Origin: Mycogone perniciosa
Lineage: Eukaryota; Ascomycota; Sordariomycetes; Hypocreales; Hypocreaceae
Length of the DNA: 64,000 nucleotides
Direction: 5' to 3'
NCBI GenBank assembly: GCA_025331125.1
Contig: JAOALB010000197.1
Location: 1 to 64,000, forward strand
This document shows, in pieces, positions 14,312 through 25,631 of the stretch. The translations under genes and the position numbers were made by a program. The notes below the pieces were generated by a model. It saw nothing but the letters and a program-made list of their open reading frames with translations. It searched no databases and was not told the DNA's origin. The stretch's first letter is position 1. The number at the start of each line of letters is the position of its first letter.

Positions 14312-14623
14312 AGCAGAACTTTTGCTACGGTGCCCGTAAAGGAAGATCCCAAAGCTTGTACCTCTGTCTCTATTTTATTGCTAATACCAAATTTAACTTC
14401 TTACCTTAACGCAGGAAACGCTTTTGTCTGTGGTACATGTTCAGGATGGTCTGCGCCTCTTACCAACAACAATGTATTTCCAGTAAACTGCACTGGATGA
14501 ACCCCTTATTCCTACCCTAGCAGTGGTGATGGTTGTATCGCGTACGATACGCACCTTATTCATGCTAAGACTTGTGCTCAAGGTCCAAACGGGGAATGTC
14601 CTGCCGAAACTCTTCGTGGTTGA
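14312..14623 (+). pseudogene. Remnant of a small Cys-rich, probably secreted protein
   Basis: One + frame reads from about 14,312 (SRTFATVPVKEDPKACTS) to a TGA at 14,621 with a single internal TGA near 14,498. It holds cysteines in DPKACTS, VCGTCSG, VNCTG, GDGCIAY, KTCAQ and NGECPAE. Regular Cys spacing and Asn/Gly/Ser richness are typical of small secreted fungal proteins. No start codon or signal peptide survives; upstream sequence merges into the RIP block, so the 5' end was probably lost or mutated there. I do not recognise the family. Confidence 0.4.
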
Positions 14624-14904
14624 ACAGTTTAGCTCAGATTGATCAAATATCGCGGGAATAAGAGAGATGTTTTGGGTTGTCAGCTGGATGTAATTCAGTG
14701 AAATACAAGAGTCCCATAGCAGTTAATTTTGGGGTCAGATCCCTGTGGGAGGCCATTGTGCAGTTCAGTAAAATATAGAATTGGTGTAGACTTCTTACTG
14801 GCTAACAGTGATTCCAGCTAGCGATATGGTGATACGAGAGTCGTCTCACTATAACACGTTGGGCTTAAGGTTCCCTGAGGGACTCCAATGGCTCCAACGA
14901 CATA

Positions 14905-14922
14905 GCACTATGAGAGAGAGTT

Positions 14923-14964
<42 letters not shown>

Positions 14965-15090
14965 AGAGAAATAGGCTTGAAGGGGGTTCAGAGAAAGAAG
15001 AGAAAGAAGAGAAAGGAAGAAACAAGAAAAATAAGTGAGGGATATATGGATAGTGGAAAGAGGGGGAAATAAAGAGAGAGGGGGGATGAA
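14905..15090 (+). repeat. Polypurine tract with (GA)n microsatellite
   Basis: A nearly pure purine stretch on the + strand: (GA)n at about 14,930-14,962, then GAAAGAAGA-type repeats to about 15,090. It encodes Leu/Ser-rich low-complexity frames on the minus strand that are not genes. It could form triplex DNA. It precedes the DUF3638 pseudogene. Confidence 0.85.
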
Positions 15091-15258
15091 AGGCCATGAA
15101 CGACGTTTCAGAGAGACGCCTCAATTTTCTGTGAAAGCAGACATCGGAGAATCCCGCCTAGGCAAGTTGAGAGTCAAGTCTTTGTCAGGAACGCGGGCTG
15201 AAAGGGGTGGTATGTAGCGAACATTTCTTTTCTTGTAGTAGTCAAGGCAGATGACCCG

Positions 15259-16891
15259 GTGGTGCAGTACGATCGCTGGATTCATGGCTGCAATTCCTTA
15301 CCGACAACTCTTCAGCGCTGGAACCTCGAGAATTCAGAATATGAAACGCAGATAAATGAACTGTGGAGACACTTACGGTTTGACTGGGATGCCTTGACCG
15401 AGTGCATGAACACGTTTGTGTTCCCAGTTCATGCCAAACAGTTCAGTATCAGGCTTCAGGCATCTGGCTGGGACATACCGCTCACAATCAGTGACACCTC
15501 TCCCAAGTTAGCTTCTTCCACGTGGAACCTGACGACAGGCTTCAGCGCCACAAGCGATAACAAGAGAATGCTGCCTGGGACATACTCGGGGCACAGACCT
15601 CAAGCTCCCGGCTCGGACAAAGGGGGCGGTAACCCTAGGCTCTAGCCAGACAAAGGATCAAACAGTGTGAGGTCAGTGTTCTTCTCTATGCGTAGATAAT
15701 ACACTATGCTGACCAAGTTAGCGGCAATGAGGTTACGACAGTTAGGTTTGACATAGTCGGTGGCCTTCATCGCACCTCCACAGGTGTATCGAAGCGTTCT
15801 TGACATGCGAACAAACTACGCCGGAGGCCAACCGAGGCCCTCGTCCGTAACCTCTATCGACCTTGTTCTTTAGCTGCCCGAGCAAAGTTGCAAGTCCAAT
15901 GAGCAGATGATGCCCCTCCATATTGCGCAGGGCGTTGACTTCTGTCGTCGCATGAACATTTTGTGGAAGCACTCCAAGTTCCTCACTAACGAACGTGATC
16001 TGACAAAAGTCCTCGAAGTTGTACGATAACAGGAACAGCAGACTCTCGATCATCTTTACGGACTGAAGGCCCCAGCTTCAGACTCGGAGCCCCTTCAACT
16101 TGACTTTCCCCAGCTACAAGCCTTTGCTCTCGATCTTGAACAGAAAACCTCCCCCCTCAGATCGCAGGTCAACCCCCGCATCGGTATTCATGGAAGTCGA
16201 GCAAGAAAGAGAAGTCGAATTTGAGGTAGAGCAGGTTCGGGATGTCCAAAAGACTTTGCGCTATGTGCTGCTGTCGTTCCCTGGCCTTCATGCTTCTATT
16301 AAACGGTTCGTCGCGACTGGCGCCCTAGAAGCCGATGGGCCTTTCGTGCAGGTCTTTGAATTCCTCGGCACCACCAAGATTGGACTGAAGTTTGGGGTTA
16401 AGAAGACGACTTCTGAGCTTTTCGTATCAAGGGAGTTTGCCAGCACAACCGTCCGCGACAGATTCGGGACAGAAAAGAAGGTCTTGGTAGGTAACTTACC
16501 GCATTGTTGAACGAGGCTCCTGTCCCTGGCCCTGCATGCAGCGACCCGTCGGATGGATTTTCTGGAGTCCATTATTGTAGACGGCTTTCGTCGTTATGCC
16601 AGAAGAAGCCGAAGCCTTATCCCGATGCTGCAAAAGCTGGATAAGTCCCAGGTCTGGCTACCGAGCTACGCAGCACCAGTGACAAAGTCAATGCCGACCT
16701 TCAACACTCTCACTTACTTCACTGTCCCGTCCTGGGAGAAGGGACATTTTTTCCCTCACTGGGTGGCAATTGAAATTGGCGTTGTCGCCGGACGACTGTA
16801 CTTTGGCTATTCTGAGTACAAACCCCTCCTCTCCTGGCTGGGTATTGCTGAGGATCAGAACTTATCTGACGGTACACCTTCAGTCTCTTGA
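15259..16891 (+). pseudogene. DUF3638/DUF3645 giant protein, C-terminal pseudogene fragment
   Basis: Four + strand segments in shifting frames line up with the C-terminal part of the roughly 3,000-residue fungal DUF3638/DUF3645 family (annotated as ubiquitin-hydrolase-like). At 15,259-15,645 there is SGWDIPL then NLTTGFSATSDNKRMLP. At about 15,710-16,060 there is AAMRLRQLG, a stop, SVAFIAPPQVYRSVLD, and later EQQTLDHLYG. At 16,100-16,510 there is EREVEFEVEQVRDVQK, SFPGLHASIKRFVATGALE and LFVSREF. At 16,553-16,891 there is SYAAPVTKSMPTFNTLTYFTVP and AGRLYFGYSEY. At least two frameshifts and several in-frame stops separate them, and the first about 2,000 residues are absent. The segment next to the RIP block is a dead 3' remnant. 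Open frames on the minus strand here are shadows. Confidence 0.75.
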
Positions 16892-17431
16892 GGACTACCA
16901 ATCAAGCAACCTCTCATCTTTTTGCAAGAATAGCTTACCCATCGGCGCCAGACGCATGATATCATACATACACCTATAGGCTTCATCTGTCAACATCGAA
17001 CTCTCCAGGAGGATCATTCTTTCTTTGTGTCGGCTGCCGCTGGCTCTCAGGGTATGCTGGAAATGGCGGCTTGTCGCGATAGCAGAGGCAGTGGAGACGA
17101 AGATAATGGTGACATTAGCCAAGAAAGCCATGTCGAATGGTTTATTCCTGAGAATGAGATGGCTATTAATAATGAACGTCTAGAAGAGGCGAAGGATACG
17201 GACAAGCTAAAAATAGAGTTATTGACCTGGGGCAGGTAGCTACCTTAGACAAGCTAGCTAAGGACTGAGAGATTTAGGATGCCAAGGGCTGGTTGGACAA
17301 CACGATTTCGAGCAGCTCATCAATTGAACTTGTCTATTGTCTATATGACATACGTAAGAAAGGAGAAATTTAAAAAGGACTAAGAAGCCACAAGCAATCG
17401 ACGCTTTACGCCATTAAGAAAATACAAAATA
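16892..17431. other. Intergenic, between DUF3638 relic and desaturase
   Basis: Contains short open frames on both strands (16,895-17,131 minus and 17,027-17,239 plus) with no recognisable motif. The first 250 bp may be further decayed DUF3638 C-terminus. The rest is the 3' flank of the minus-strand desaturase. Confidence 0.5.
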
Positions 17432-19694
17432 TCAGTGTAGCCCGCTCTCTCCAGTCTCAGCCATGTATTTCTGACAATTAATTAGCATCTTGAGCTGATC
17501 GCTCACCTGTTCCAGTCGACCAAGGACTTTGCGATTGCCATCTACAAAGCCCAAGATCGAGTAGGGAATCCCCGTGTCCTGGCAAAACTCCTTGACCAGT
17601 GTCTGAACTCTCCGGAGGTTGTGTCGCGGCACCCGTGGGAATAGGTGGTGGACTGCCTGGAATTGTAGTCCTCCGTGGATGAAGTCGAGCCAGGCAGGGC
17701 AGTCAACGTCCATAGTAGTTCGTAGCTGTCGCTGCGCAAAAGACTCGGTCTCACCCAGTTCAGATGTTGACATGCCCCAGTGAGATAGAGTGATCTGGAC
17801 ATGTAAGGGCATAGTAACGATATGAGACACCAGGACGAAGGCCACGCGAATTGTCCACGTCGGTAGTGAGCGCCAAAGCAGACAGTATCCAAACAAGAAC
17901 CAGTAACAGCAGCAGAAGGTGATCTCTGTGGGTCGAATCCACCATGCCTTGCTATCTCTCAGCGCGGATGACTTCCCCGATAGTAGGTGGATCCATGAAA
18001 GAAGGTAGAGGTTGAAGCGGGCGATACCCATGACCGGGTAGTAAGTGTATTTTTGATACGGAACCATAAAGTCGGCGACGGCATCCCAGACAAACACGAA
18101 GCCGTTGTAATAGGTGGAGCGGATGGATCGAAAGAAAGAAGGGCACGTGGCGAACAGGGGGACATTCTGAATATCCGGGTCGTGTTCCTAGGACGGTTGT
18201 TAATACACACAATCGGGTGCCACAAGGCTGATTGAGATATAAAGGCTCACTGGTTGGTTGGTGATGAGATGGTGAACATTGTGGCTGCTCTTCCACCATC
18301 CAATGGACAGGCCACAGCAGAAGTCGGCGATGAACATGCCGATGAGGGTGTCTACGACAAAGATTTGGCTGATGGCTAGATGGCCAGCGTCATGGGCGGT
18401 GAACATGATCTGATGCTAGAAGGCATAGGGTCCGTTAGCATAACGCTCCTGAGACCAAGTACGCCGAACAGAGGCGGTGGATGAAGTAAACCAACCCAGA
18501 ACAGCCCAAGCAAAACAGCCGAAGTTATGTACCAGCCTTGGTGGAGGGTGATGAGAAAGCCTATGAACAGGCTAACGTATCGGACCATCTCTTTGCCGTA
18601 CTCGAGATATCGGCAACAGTAGAGTCCCTCGTCGCGTATTCTCTGATGCAACACCCGGTACTTGTCGACGATGTCCTGCTGCACGGAGGGGTCAATGGAC
18701 GGATAGTCTCGCATGCCTTCATCAACGCCTCCTTGCACGACCCAATCTGTGTATTCGATGGGGCATCTCGTGGGCGCCTCTCCTCCAGCCGTTGGTGCCT
18801 GGACAGGCGTATCCTTGCCCTGAGCCACATCGGTTGTTGCATCGGTGTATGGGGTGACCCGCCTCCGAATGCTCCGAATACTAGGTCTCTCGAGCCCAAG
18901 GCCAAGGCTGGGGCCGCCGGCATCTGACTTGTCAACGTCAATGCCGTCCAAACTTGTACTGCACTCGGAGGGCAGGGATGAGTCGGATGTGTCGCTGAGA
19001 CGCTCATCTTGTGAATCATTGTCTGTGTCCGAGATGCTTCCCGACTCCGAGATCGAGATCTCCGGAACATCCGGGAAAGTGTGGAGGCTGCGGAAGACGC
19101 CTCCCCTGATGGGAGGTGTCTTATTGATCCATGGACCCATTGGTTTCCGGCCGATCCGGTAGGCCTTCATGGTTCGCAGCGTGGCTGCGGAATGATAGCT
19201 GCAGCAAGGAATGGTCAGCACACCATTTAACATTAATAATGCACATGCCACAAGGAGGGAACAGAATTAATTATAGATAGGGCGTTGCAGATTCAGCCCG
19301 CCCCGCGCCGTCCCGTGGCGATGCTGGCTGGGAGGAGAATAAAAGGGTGGCATACCCTCTTCCCGAATTTTAGGCCTAACACAAATGGAACGTCTTCTTT
19401 TTTCTTTTTTTCTATTCCCCTTTTGGGACACACATGGACAGCGCAGAGCAACAGCAACAATAAGGAATGCAGTGGTACACATGAGAGGATGATGATGCAA
19501 ACAGAAAATATTTACGCCGTCATTTCGTCGGTCGCGTCTCTGCCAATCATGTGCTGAATGGCCAGAGAGCCCCCGGGATGTTTGCCGAGCCACGAGTTGA
19601 GTCTCAGGACATAGTCTTCGAAAATCACAATGGCGTCGCCATCAGCAATCATGCCCTCGACTGCCCGAGGCGACAAGACCTGGTCACGGTCCAT
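17432..19694 (-). CDS. Cytochrome-b5-fused sphingolipid (delta-8-type) fatty acid desaturase
   Basis: Four exons on the minus strand: 19,694-19,516, 19,198-18,496, 18,415-18,251 and 18,187-17,432, giving 600 residues. The N-terminus is a cytochrome b5 domain: HPGG at 39-42 and the second heme His at about 62, right after the 317-nt first intron. A Ser/Asp-rich acidic linker follows (about 90-150). The membrane desaturase domain carries the three histidine boxes HDAGH (302-306), HNVHH (339-343) and QAVHH (526-530). The Gln in the third box and the b5 fusion are typical of front-end desaturases; fungal members of this layout introduce the delta-8 double bond in sphingoid bases of glucosylceramides in the ER membrane. 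Introns 2 and 3 are 80 and 63 nt (GT...AG). Splicing restores one frame with no stop. It appears intact; substrate is inferred from family. Confidence 0.88.
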
Positions 19695-20045
19695 AACTAT
19701 AAAGGAGAGGAAGACGAGGACTCTGTGTATATGTTGCGGGTGCCGGATCGTTCGAGAGACTATCGATGCGTTCGAGGTTCACTTCTGTTGACAAGAAGAA
19801 TGAGTGTCGTCGATGTTGCCAGCGGATCGTAGCGATGAAGGTCAATATGAAGAAGGAAGATAAAGTGGCGACGAAAGACAAGGGTCTAAAAAAATCGGGA
19901 CACAGAAAGGATCGAAAGAGCGGCAGGACCAAGGGTCAATTTTTCGAAGGAGCAAAGGGTCGAAGTGCGAAATCTCGATGGAGCCCACAAGGTCGAAGAG
20001 GGGCTGGAAAGAGAGAGTGTGTGAATGAATGAGAGAGAGACACGA
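19695..20045 (-). promoter_or_regulatory. CT-rich leader/promoter of the desaturase
   Basis: On the minus strand the 350 bp before the ATG are pyrimidine-rich (for example tctctctctcattcattc near 20,035-20,018), a common feature of strong fungal promoters and 5' leaders. No TATA box was assigned, and the transcription start is unknown. Confidence 0.4.
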
Positions 20046-22924
20046 GACAATCGAAATGTCAAGGAGGACAGATGGCCACTACCTTCGATCTGCTGCTCTC
20101 CATCTAATTACCCGCCCGTTGGTCTGAATCTCGGGGATGGGTCGATTTTGAGATGGACCCCCAACACGGAATAACGGCTTTCGGAGAGGATCAATGCCGT
20201 CCCATCACTCGCCAGCCGCGCGTCGTATAGACCCATGGAGGCCGAGCTTGAGCTTGAGCATGGAGGTGCTCCGTTCGTGCAGACAGGAAAGGAGAAGCAT
20301 GCCGCACCAAATCTTACAGCGCTAGAAACAGCACTTGCGCGCTCCACTACATGTATTGAGGCGTAAGTACGGAGTATGTATGTCCCACTGGCTGCGAATA
20401 TCCACATGGGGTACTTCGTAGTGGCAGTAGTAGTAGTACTACTACTCCGTGTGGATGTATGTGTGTGCATCATCAGTTACCCGGTTTTGCTGTCAATTCA
20501 ACGTCTCCCTCTGCATTGGACCGTCAATCGAGTCAGTTGGTGATGATCCTCTCTAGATAATACATAGACACATACTCGCAGATCTGAGGTGGGGGGGGGG
20601 GGGGGTTAAATTGCATCTGCTGCACTCTCATACGTATTCGGCCACGCACGTGGGCGTTATGCCACCACCATTCTCGAGAGGGCAATTTATTGGACGGGGA
20701 TGATCAGTCACCTCTCTAGTACAAGCAGTAGTACTGACGGGCCGCTTGGCGATGAAAGGGGCAGCTGCGTGAATTTCCTTTGCAGGAAAAGCATTGTCAT
20801 CCAGAAGCAGAAGCGAGTCAAGGCCAAACGAAGTCTGAATGCGACACGCTTACGAAATGCCATCAGGGGATGATCATCATGCGAGTAGAGATCTCATCAC
20901 CGCTCTGTCTCCATGCCAGACTAGGGAATCTTGAATCTTTGTCGCTTACGAAGTACTACTAATACGAGTACGTACTACTACTACTCCGTACTGTGCCTGG
21001 TACCAGTACTCCGTACTTCATACTACTAGTACTAATGCTGCTTGTACTACATACTACGGAGGTGGCTGAAGCCAACCACAGGCCCTGGATGTCATGAGAC
21101 AAAGGGTCCTGCGCTAGACCCGCATCAAGGCGCCCGTCTGGGTAGTACATACGGAGTACGGAGTACGGAGTACGGAGTACATACACACACTTTATGATTT
21201 GTACTATATACGAAGTACTCCGTACCTACAATGATTTGCATGTGGCATAGATAGCGCGGGTAGAGCCTTTTCTAGATCACTTGTGGCGGAAAAGACAGAG
21301 AGCATCTGCTCGTAGCCTTTGCAACCATCGTTTACAAATCACGCCACTGTACTTCGTATCGTCGTCTTACATAATAATCTGATAATAGTAGTACCTCGGC
21401 CATAAATACTACAGAGTAGCACATAGATTCGCCACTGGATGCGATCGACGGCACTGCATGACCTTGTGGTACATGCTCGTAGTTCATCATCTGCAAGTAA
21501 TTCAACGCGCATGTTGGCATGAGTACGAAGTAAATACCTACTCGGAGGGTACCTAAGCCTGAGACAGTGTAGTATTACTACATATCGATTCCGCCCCTGA
21601 ATCTACTCCTCGCCAATCAAAGCCTAGGGAACGATTCTTCCGTCTTGTCCCGCCATGACCAACCAGCTTGGCAAACGCTCCTCTCATTGCGAATTACTCA
21701 ACACTCCTTGACTTGGGTCCTCCTTCGTCACTCCACTAATATTGACCGTAATATTCCCTCTGGGGATCGTATGTATTACATCTACGGAGTATCTATCAGC
21801 TTGATTCATTATGCCGCGCTAAGCAGATTGCGCGCGCATTGGCGAGACTTGACGGCCTACTCAAAGTCACTCAAGGAAACTCTGTCGAGCTTACTCCGTA
21901 TTGTCGCCACCATTTATCATCTCTGCCACCAACATTCATTCACATTGTCCTCAGTGATGGGGGCAATAAAGGATAAAAGCCAATCCTGCTTCACGATAGG
22001 TGCAAAAATTAACGCGCCCTTTGTACTACTGCATACCTAGTACTACAACACAGGGACCATTCCTGAACCCTACGTTCTTGGCCCTACATGTTGGTTGTTT
22101 GAACCTCATCCTACCTACCCAACATGCCTTCAGCTTATCACAAGACAGATCCGTATTTTTGAGGCAACCAGTAAGCCTTAACCTCCCCCCTGGGGGATTT
22201 ATGCCAAGCATCTTCCTTCGTACCAGCTTTTACCGGATTCCAATGCTACCCTAAAGCACTCAACCTCTCAGAGGCGACCAAACTTCCAGGAACTCGCGTC
22301 GCGCAGTCTTCATTTCTGATTTTAGTGCTACAAGACAAAGCCCTCTTTATGAATACCTGGCTCCCCATGTAATCGTCACCGATGATGTCGCTTCCGCCCA
22401 TCGGACCACGGCTGATAGCATGCTTGTACTCCGCGTCCACATCGTACACTTGAAGATGAACGTCAGAACTTCCATGGAAAGGAACATACAGAACCCTCAA
22501 TGGCTGGGCAGATGTTGTGGACGTCTTTTGAGCTAGACTATTACCAAAAGTAGCGGCAACTTGTGAGATGATCCGAAAATAAAATTTCACATTGTGAAAC
22601 GAATCATGCCGTTTGGCATCGCCGACGAAGGATGTGAAGCCAACTTTCTTCTACTGCTCGCAAAACACCTCATCCACCCCAACAGCGGCATGACTAGCTC
22701 ATCATATAGGGCATCTATCATTGGATACGTATTTTCAGTCGCAAATGAACTAGACGGACAATACACAAGACATGATTCACCTATTATTTATCAATCTTTT
22801 TATTTCTAAACATATTAGGGCTAACCATAGGAACATCATCCTAATAGTATATCGATTGGTCCACTACTCAACCACGACCAACTTCGCCAAGGGGCCACTC
22901 ACGAGTCTTGAGTGGGCCATTCAA
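20046..22924. other. Long intergenic region with dispersed TACGGAGTA-type repeats
   Basis: About 2.9 kb without a gene I can support. It holds many copies of the 9-mer TACGGAGTA or its complement (20,368; 20,982; 21,007; 21,150-21,180; 21,216; 21,783; 21,892), related TACGAAGTA and TACGAGTAC forms, a perfect hairpin (agtagtagtactactact near 20,425-20,445) and a run of 15 G at 20,591-20,605. The open frames at 20,108-20,473 (-), 21,645-22,040 (+) and 22,246-22,590 (-) lack motifs or plausible starts. Confidence 0.6.
21150..21180 (+). repeat. Tandem TACGGAG array
   Basis: Four head-to-tail copies of the 7-mer TACGGAG plus a terminal TAC. The array generates four overlapping copies of the 9-mer TACGGAGTA that is otherwise dispersed across both gene islands. 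Confidence 0.9.
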
Positions 22925-23679
22925 CTATCCAAGAACCGCTTCCTTGGGGCGGCCATTGCTTTGTACACCCTCATTCCTGGACACACGACCGTGATTCTCC
23001 TGGCTCTCAAACTTTGGGCAACCTTCATACTCCTTTACCTTATGAGTAGCCTGCCCTTCAAGTGTTCCTCGGTTTCCATTAAACTCCTCCAAAGTCTTGG
23101 CAGGTAGCACCGAAGTTCCATGATGAACTGCAGCAGCATGGTGCGTTTCATGCACGGGGACAGTCGTGTGGACGATATGTGGAGCTACCGTTTCTTTTTG
23201 GATAACGGGCTGGATGTGCTCATGGACGTGGTGGTGCACATGCTCTCCCGAAATCTGAGGAGCAGTAGAGGCAGAGTGTGTAGTGTCGTGAGTGACCGAG
23301 GTGTCCTTGAACCTGGCGGCCTCGCGGTCCAGCATTGCCTGTGTGTCCTCCTCGTTGCCATGAACGAATGTCTTGTGTTCAACTGGCATCATGTTATGTG
23401 TATGTTGCTCGGGCCTAATCATCATATTAGATCTTTGTGCGACAAGCTGGGGGCGGATGACCATTGGACCTACAATGTCTCTTTGGCATTAATTGGCTGG
23501 ACAGTCGTGTGGTGGTGATCTTGATGGACCTCCTTATCAATAGCGGTGGTCACCTCCTCGTGTTGATGTGGTCGAACATGTTCCTCGGTGACCGCCTTGT
23601 TGGTCTCTTCATGGACGGTGGTAGTATGCTTCCCATCGCGGGAGATGAAGTTTGCAACGGCCTTCTTGGCTTTTTCCAT
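22925..23679 (-). CDS. His-rich hydrophilic protein of the fungal 'allergen' (LEA/hydrophilin-like) family
   Basis: Two exons, 23,679-23,474 and 23,414-22,925, joined across a 59-nt intron with GTAGGT donor and TTAG acceptor, giving 231 residues. The start MEKAKKAVANFISRDGKHTT, then VRPHQHEEVTTAIDKEVHQD, then HHHVHEHIQPVIQKE and TTVPVHETHHAAAVHHGT match my memory of a widespread Aspergillus protein usually annotated only as 'allergen'. There is no signal peptide or membrane segment; the composition (His, Glu, Thr, Lys) suggests an intrinsically disordered cytoplasmic stress protein. The repeated H-E-x-x-Q-P-V-I modules are the family's hallmark. It is divergent from the gene at 24,609 across a 929-bp spacer, and that neighbour shares the HxHEHR..IQP style of motif. 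Function is unknown; the hydrophilin role is inference. Confidence 0.8.
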
Positions 23680-24608
23680 TGTGAGAGATTGTCGTTGAAG
23701 ATTTCTAAAGGATGTATTATGAAGGGTGGATAGATGTCACGATGAGGAAAGATGAAGGGACTATGTAGGAACGGGGGGACTTTCTCAAATTTATCACCCT
23801 TCATCACGAAGATGCTTCGTGACTCGCAGAGGTCATGGACGTCATCTGAAGCAAACCCTAGTAAACCGGAGCCTCCGGTCAGCGCAAGATCAAGGACTCT
23901 CTGGCTGCATTCAGACTTGATGTAACGGTTATGGCTGAGATTGGAATTCGCGATCTTCACGAATGCCCGTTGAACGTATTAGGATCGGTGGCAACGAGAT
24001 AGTAGGTTCGGAAGGTTTCATAAGATTTGGAGTACAGGACTGAAAACGGAAATCGTCATTTGATGACCGTAGAAGAGAAACCTAATGTTACGGTTAGAGG
24101 TATGTATAATTACACGCAATTGGTAAGGCGCTTTTGACTAGGAATGTCTAGAAAAGTATGATAAAAGAGAGTTGTATAAATATGGGACAGCTTGACCGCT
24201 TACAGAGCATAGTTTATAAAGTGGTCCCGTGTTTGAAACATGGTTTCACTCGTCTTTACTGCTACGCACCTACGTCGATGGTCTGGATGCATCACGTCGT
24301 GGAGCCACGTTCTCGCCGTAATAAGCAACCCTGGTGTACTTTGTAGATCTTTGCATTTTCGAGAATTCAACGATGACTGCTGCGTGCGTGCCAATGGCGC
24401 AACTTAATCGGCGAAGCTAATCAAAGCTAATCGATGCTGAAAGAGCCGGAATAGGATATCCTGTGACCCAAGTCAAAGGGAGAATATCCATTTTCCTGGA
24501 ATCTCATCATAACCGCGTTTCCCGTTATGTATTCTGTTTCCTAGGAAGTATCATAGCATAACGCACTGCTACACGACTGTATTCCAAGCAGCCTTATCTG
24601 CCTTCTCC
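23680..24608. promoter_or_regulatory. Shared divergent intergenic region of two His-rich protein genes
   Basis: A 929-bp spacer between two outward-facing ATGs (minus at 23,679, plus at 24,609). No convincing gene lies inside; the frames at 23,550-23,960 (-) and 24,158-24,394 have no family features. Because the two products resemble each other in composition, a shared bidirectional promoter is plausible, but no specific operator was identified. Confidence 0.4.
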
Positions 24609-25631
24609 ATGTTAAATCGCATCAAGAATTTTTTCCAGAGGTGGTCGAGACGTCGTCGATGGCGTAGGAATCACGCAAAGCATCAAGTGCCTGAAGACGG
24701 GATAAATGCGCCAAAAGCGGATAGCAATCACCCAGATGCCAGTGTGGACAAACACCTGTCTCAGCCGCATCATCGCAAATTGACGAAAGATGCCGCAAAT
24801 GACGTTCTTATACCGTCAAAAGAAACTCCAGGACTTGAGAAAAATGGCCATTTCATTAGCCAGAATGGTGTTCCTGAGCATCCCACCGCGCGCCCTGTGA
24901 GCACAGCGTCAGTTCCGAGGTCACCAGCCCTGACGGTCCCCCTGCGGCCGCACACTGCTTCTGGGGCCTAGCAAATGCGCACCGAAAGAGACCAAGAGGT
25001 CAAAGTTAGTCAAATTGGCGTCCCTGTGCCGCGCGAATATTCGTCGCCTGTGCCATTTCTTGGTGGATCAAGCGACGATATCCTCCGCGACCAAAGAGAA
25101 ACCAGTGAACAGCGGTCTTTCGGAAGCCCTCCCCTGGATACCTCAGATACAGACAATGCAGCAAATAGGTATCAGCCACAGTTGACCGAGGAAAGCAGCT
25201 ACGGCAATGGCCTGGTCCGGGAGCGCTATCTTCCTCAAGACGAGCAACCGCACTACAAGCTGTCAAACCAGAAACCTCAAACCACCGATGAGGATGAAGC
25301 GACAGGTTCAGGCAGACAAGAAATGGCTGAACCCAGATTTTCAGATGGCTATACAAAGTTGGATGGAATCCAAAACCATCGCAGTATCGATGCCGACCAT
25401 ACAACTCACTTGGGATCTCCTGTGATCCATGAGGATGTTAGGCCTCACGTTCATACAATCTACCAACCGCAGCGCACTCGATCTATCCATTACCATGAGC
25501 ACAGGATATTGATCCAGCCTATAGTTGACCCGAATCCGACAGTAGAACCGGAGCAACACTGGTTACAAGACCACCGTACTGGGGATATGTTCAAGATTCC
25601 GGATGAAGTGGGGAGACAGCTGATGCACTAG
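24609..25631 (+). CDS. Hydrophilic His/Gln-rich protein with basic N-terminus, two exons
   Basis: Two exons, 24,609-24,896 and 24,972-25,631, give 315 residues. Without splicing, an in-frame TAG at 24,969-24,971 splits the frame. That TAG is the end of a 75-nt intron with donor GTGAGC, branch-like CTGAC and acceptor CCTAG, and removing it keeps frame. The N-terminus is strongly basic (RRRRWRR within residues 14-20). The middle is disordered, rich in Pro, Ser, Gln and Asp. The C-terminal 80 residues are the most structured-looking part, with VIHEDVRPHVHTIYQPQRT and SIHYHEHRILIQPI then WLQDHRTGDMFKIPDE. This resembles uncharacterised Aspergillus proteins related to the neighbouring 'allergen' family. 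No signal peptide or catalytic motif is visible. Function is unknown. Confidence 0.72.

Noticed and set aside
15742..16053. 103-codon minus-strand open frame
   Set aside because: The plus strand of the same stretch matches the DUF3638 family in order with its neighbours, so the minus frame is a shadow.
20108..20473. 121-codon minus-strand open frame upstream of the desaturase
   Set aside because: Low-complexity Thr/Ser runs from the GTA repeats, no domain or signal peptide; overlaps the repeat-motif intergenic zone.
21645..22040. 131-codon plus-strand open frame
   Set aside because: No family features, composition not protein-like, contains TACGGAGTA and TACTCCGTA motifs within it.
22246..22590. 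114-codon minus-strand frame with a partly protein-like middle (VLYVPFHGSSDVHLQVYDVD)
   Set aside because: No ATG start, no recognised family and no continuing exon found; could be a gene scrap but is not supportable.
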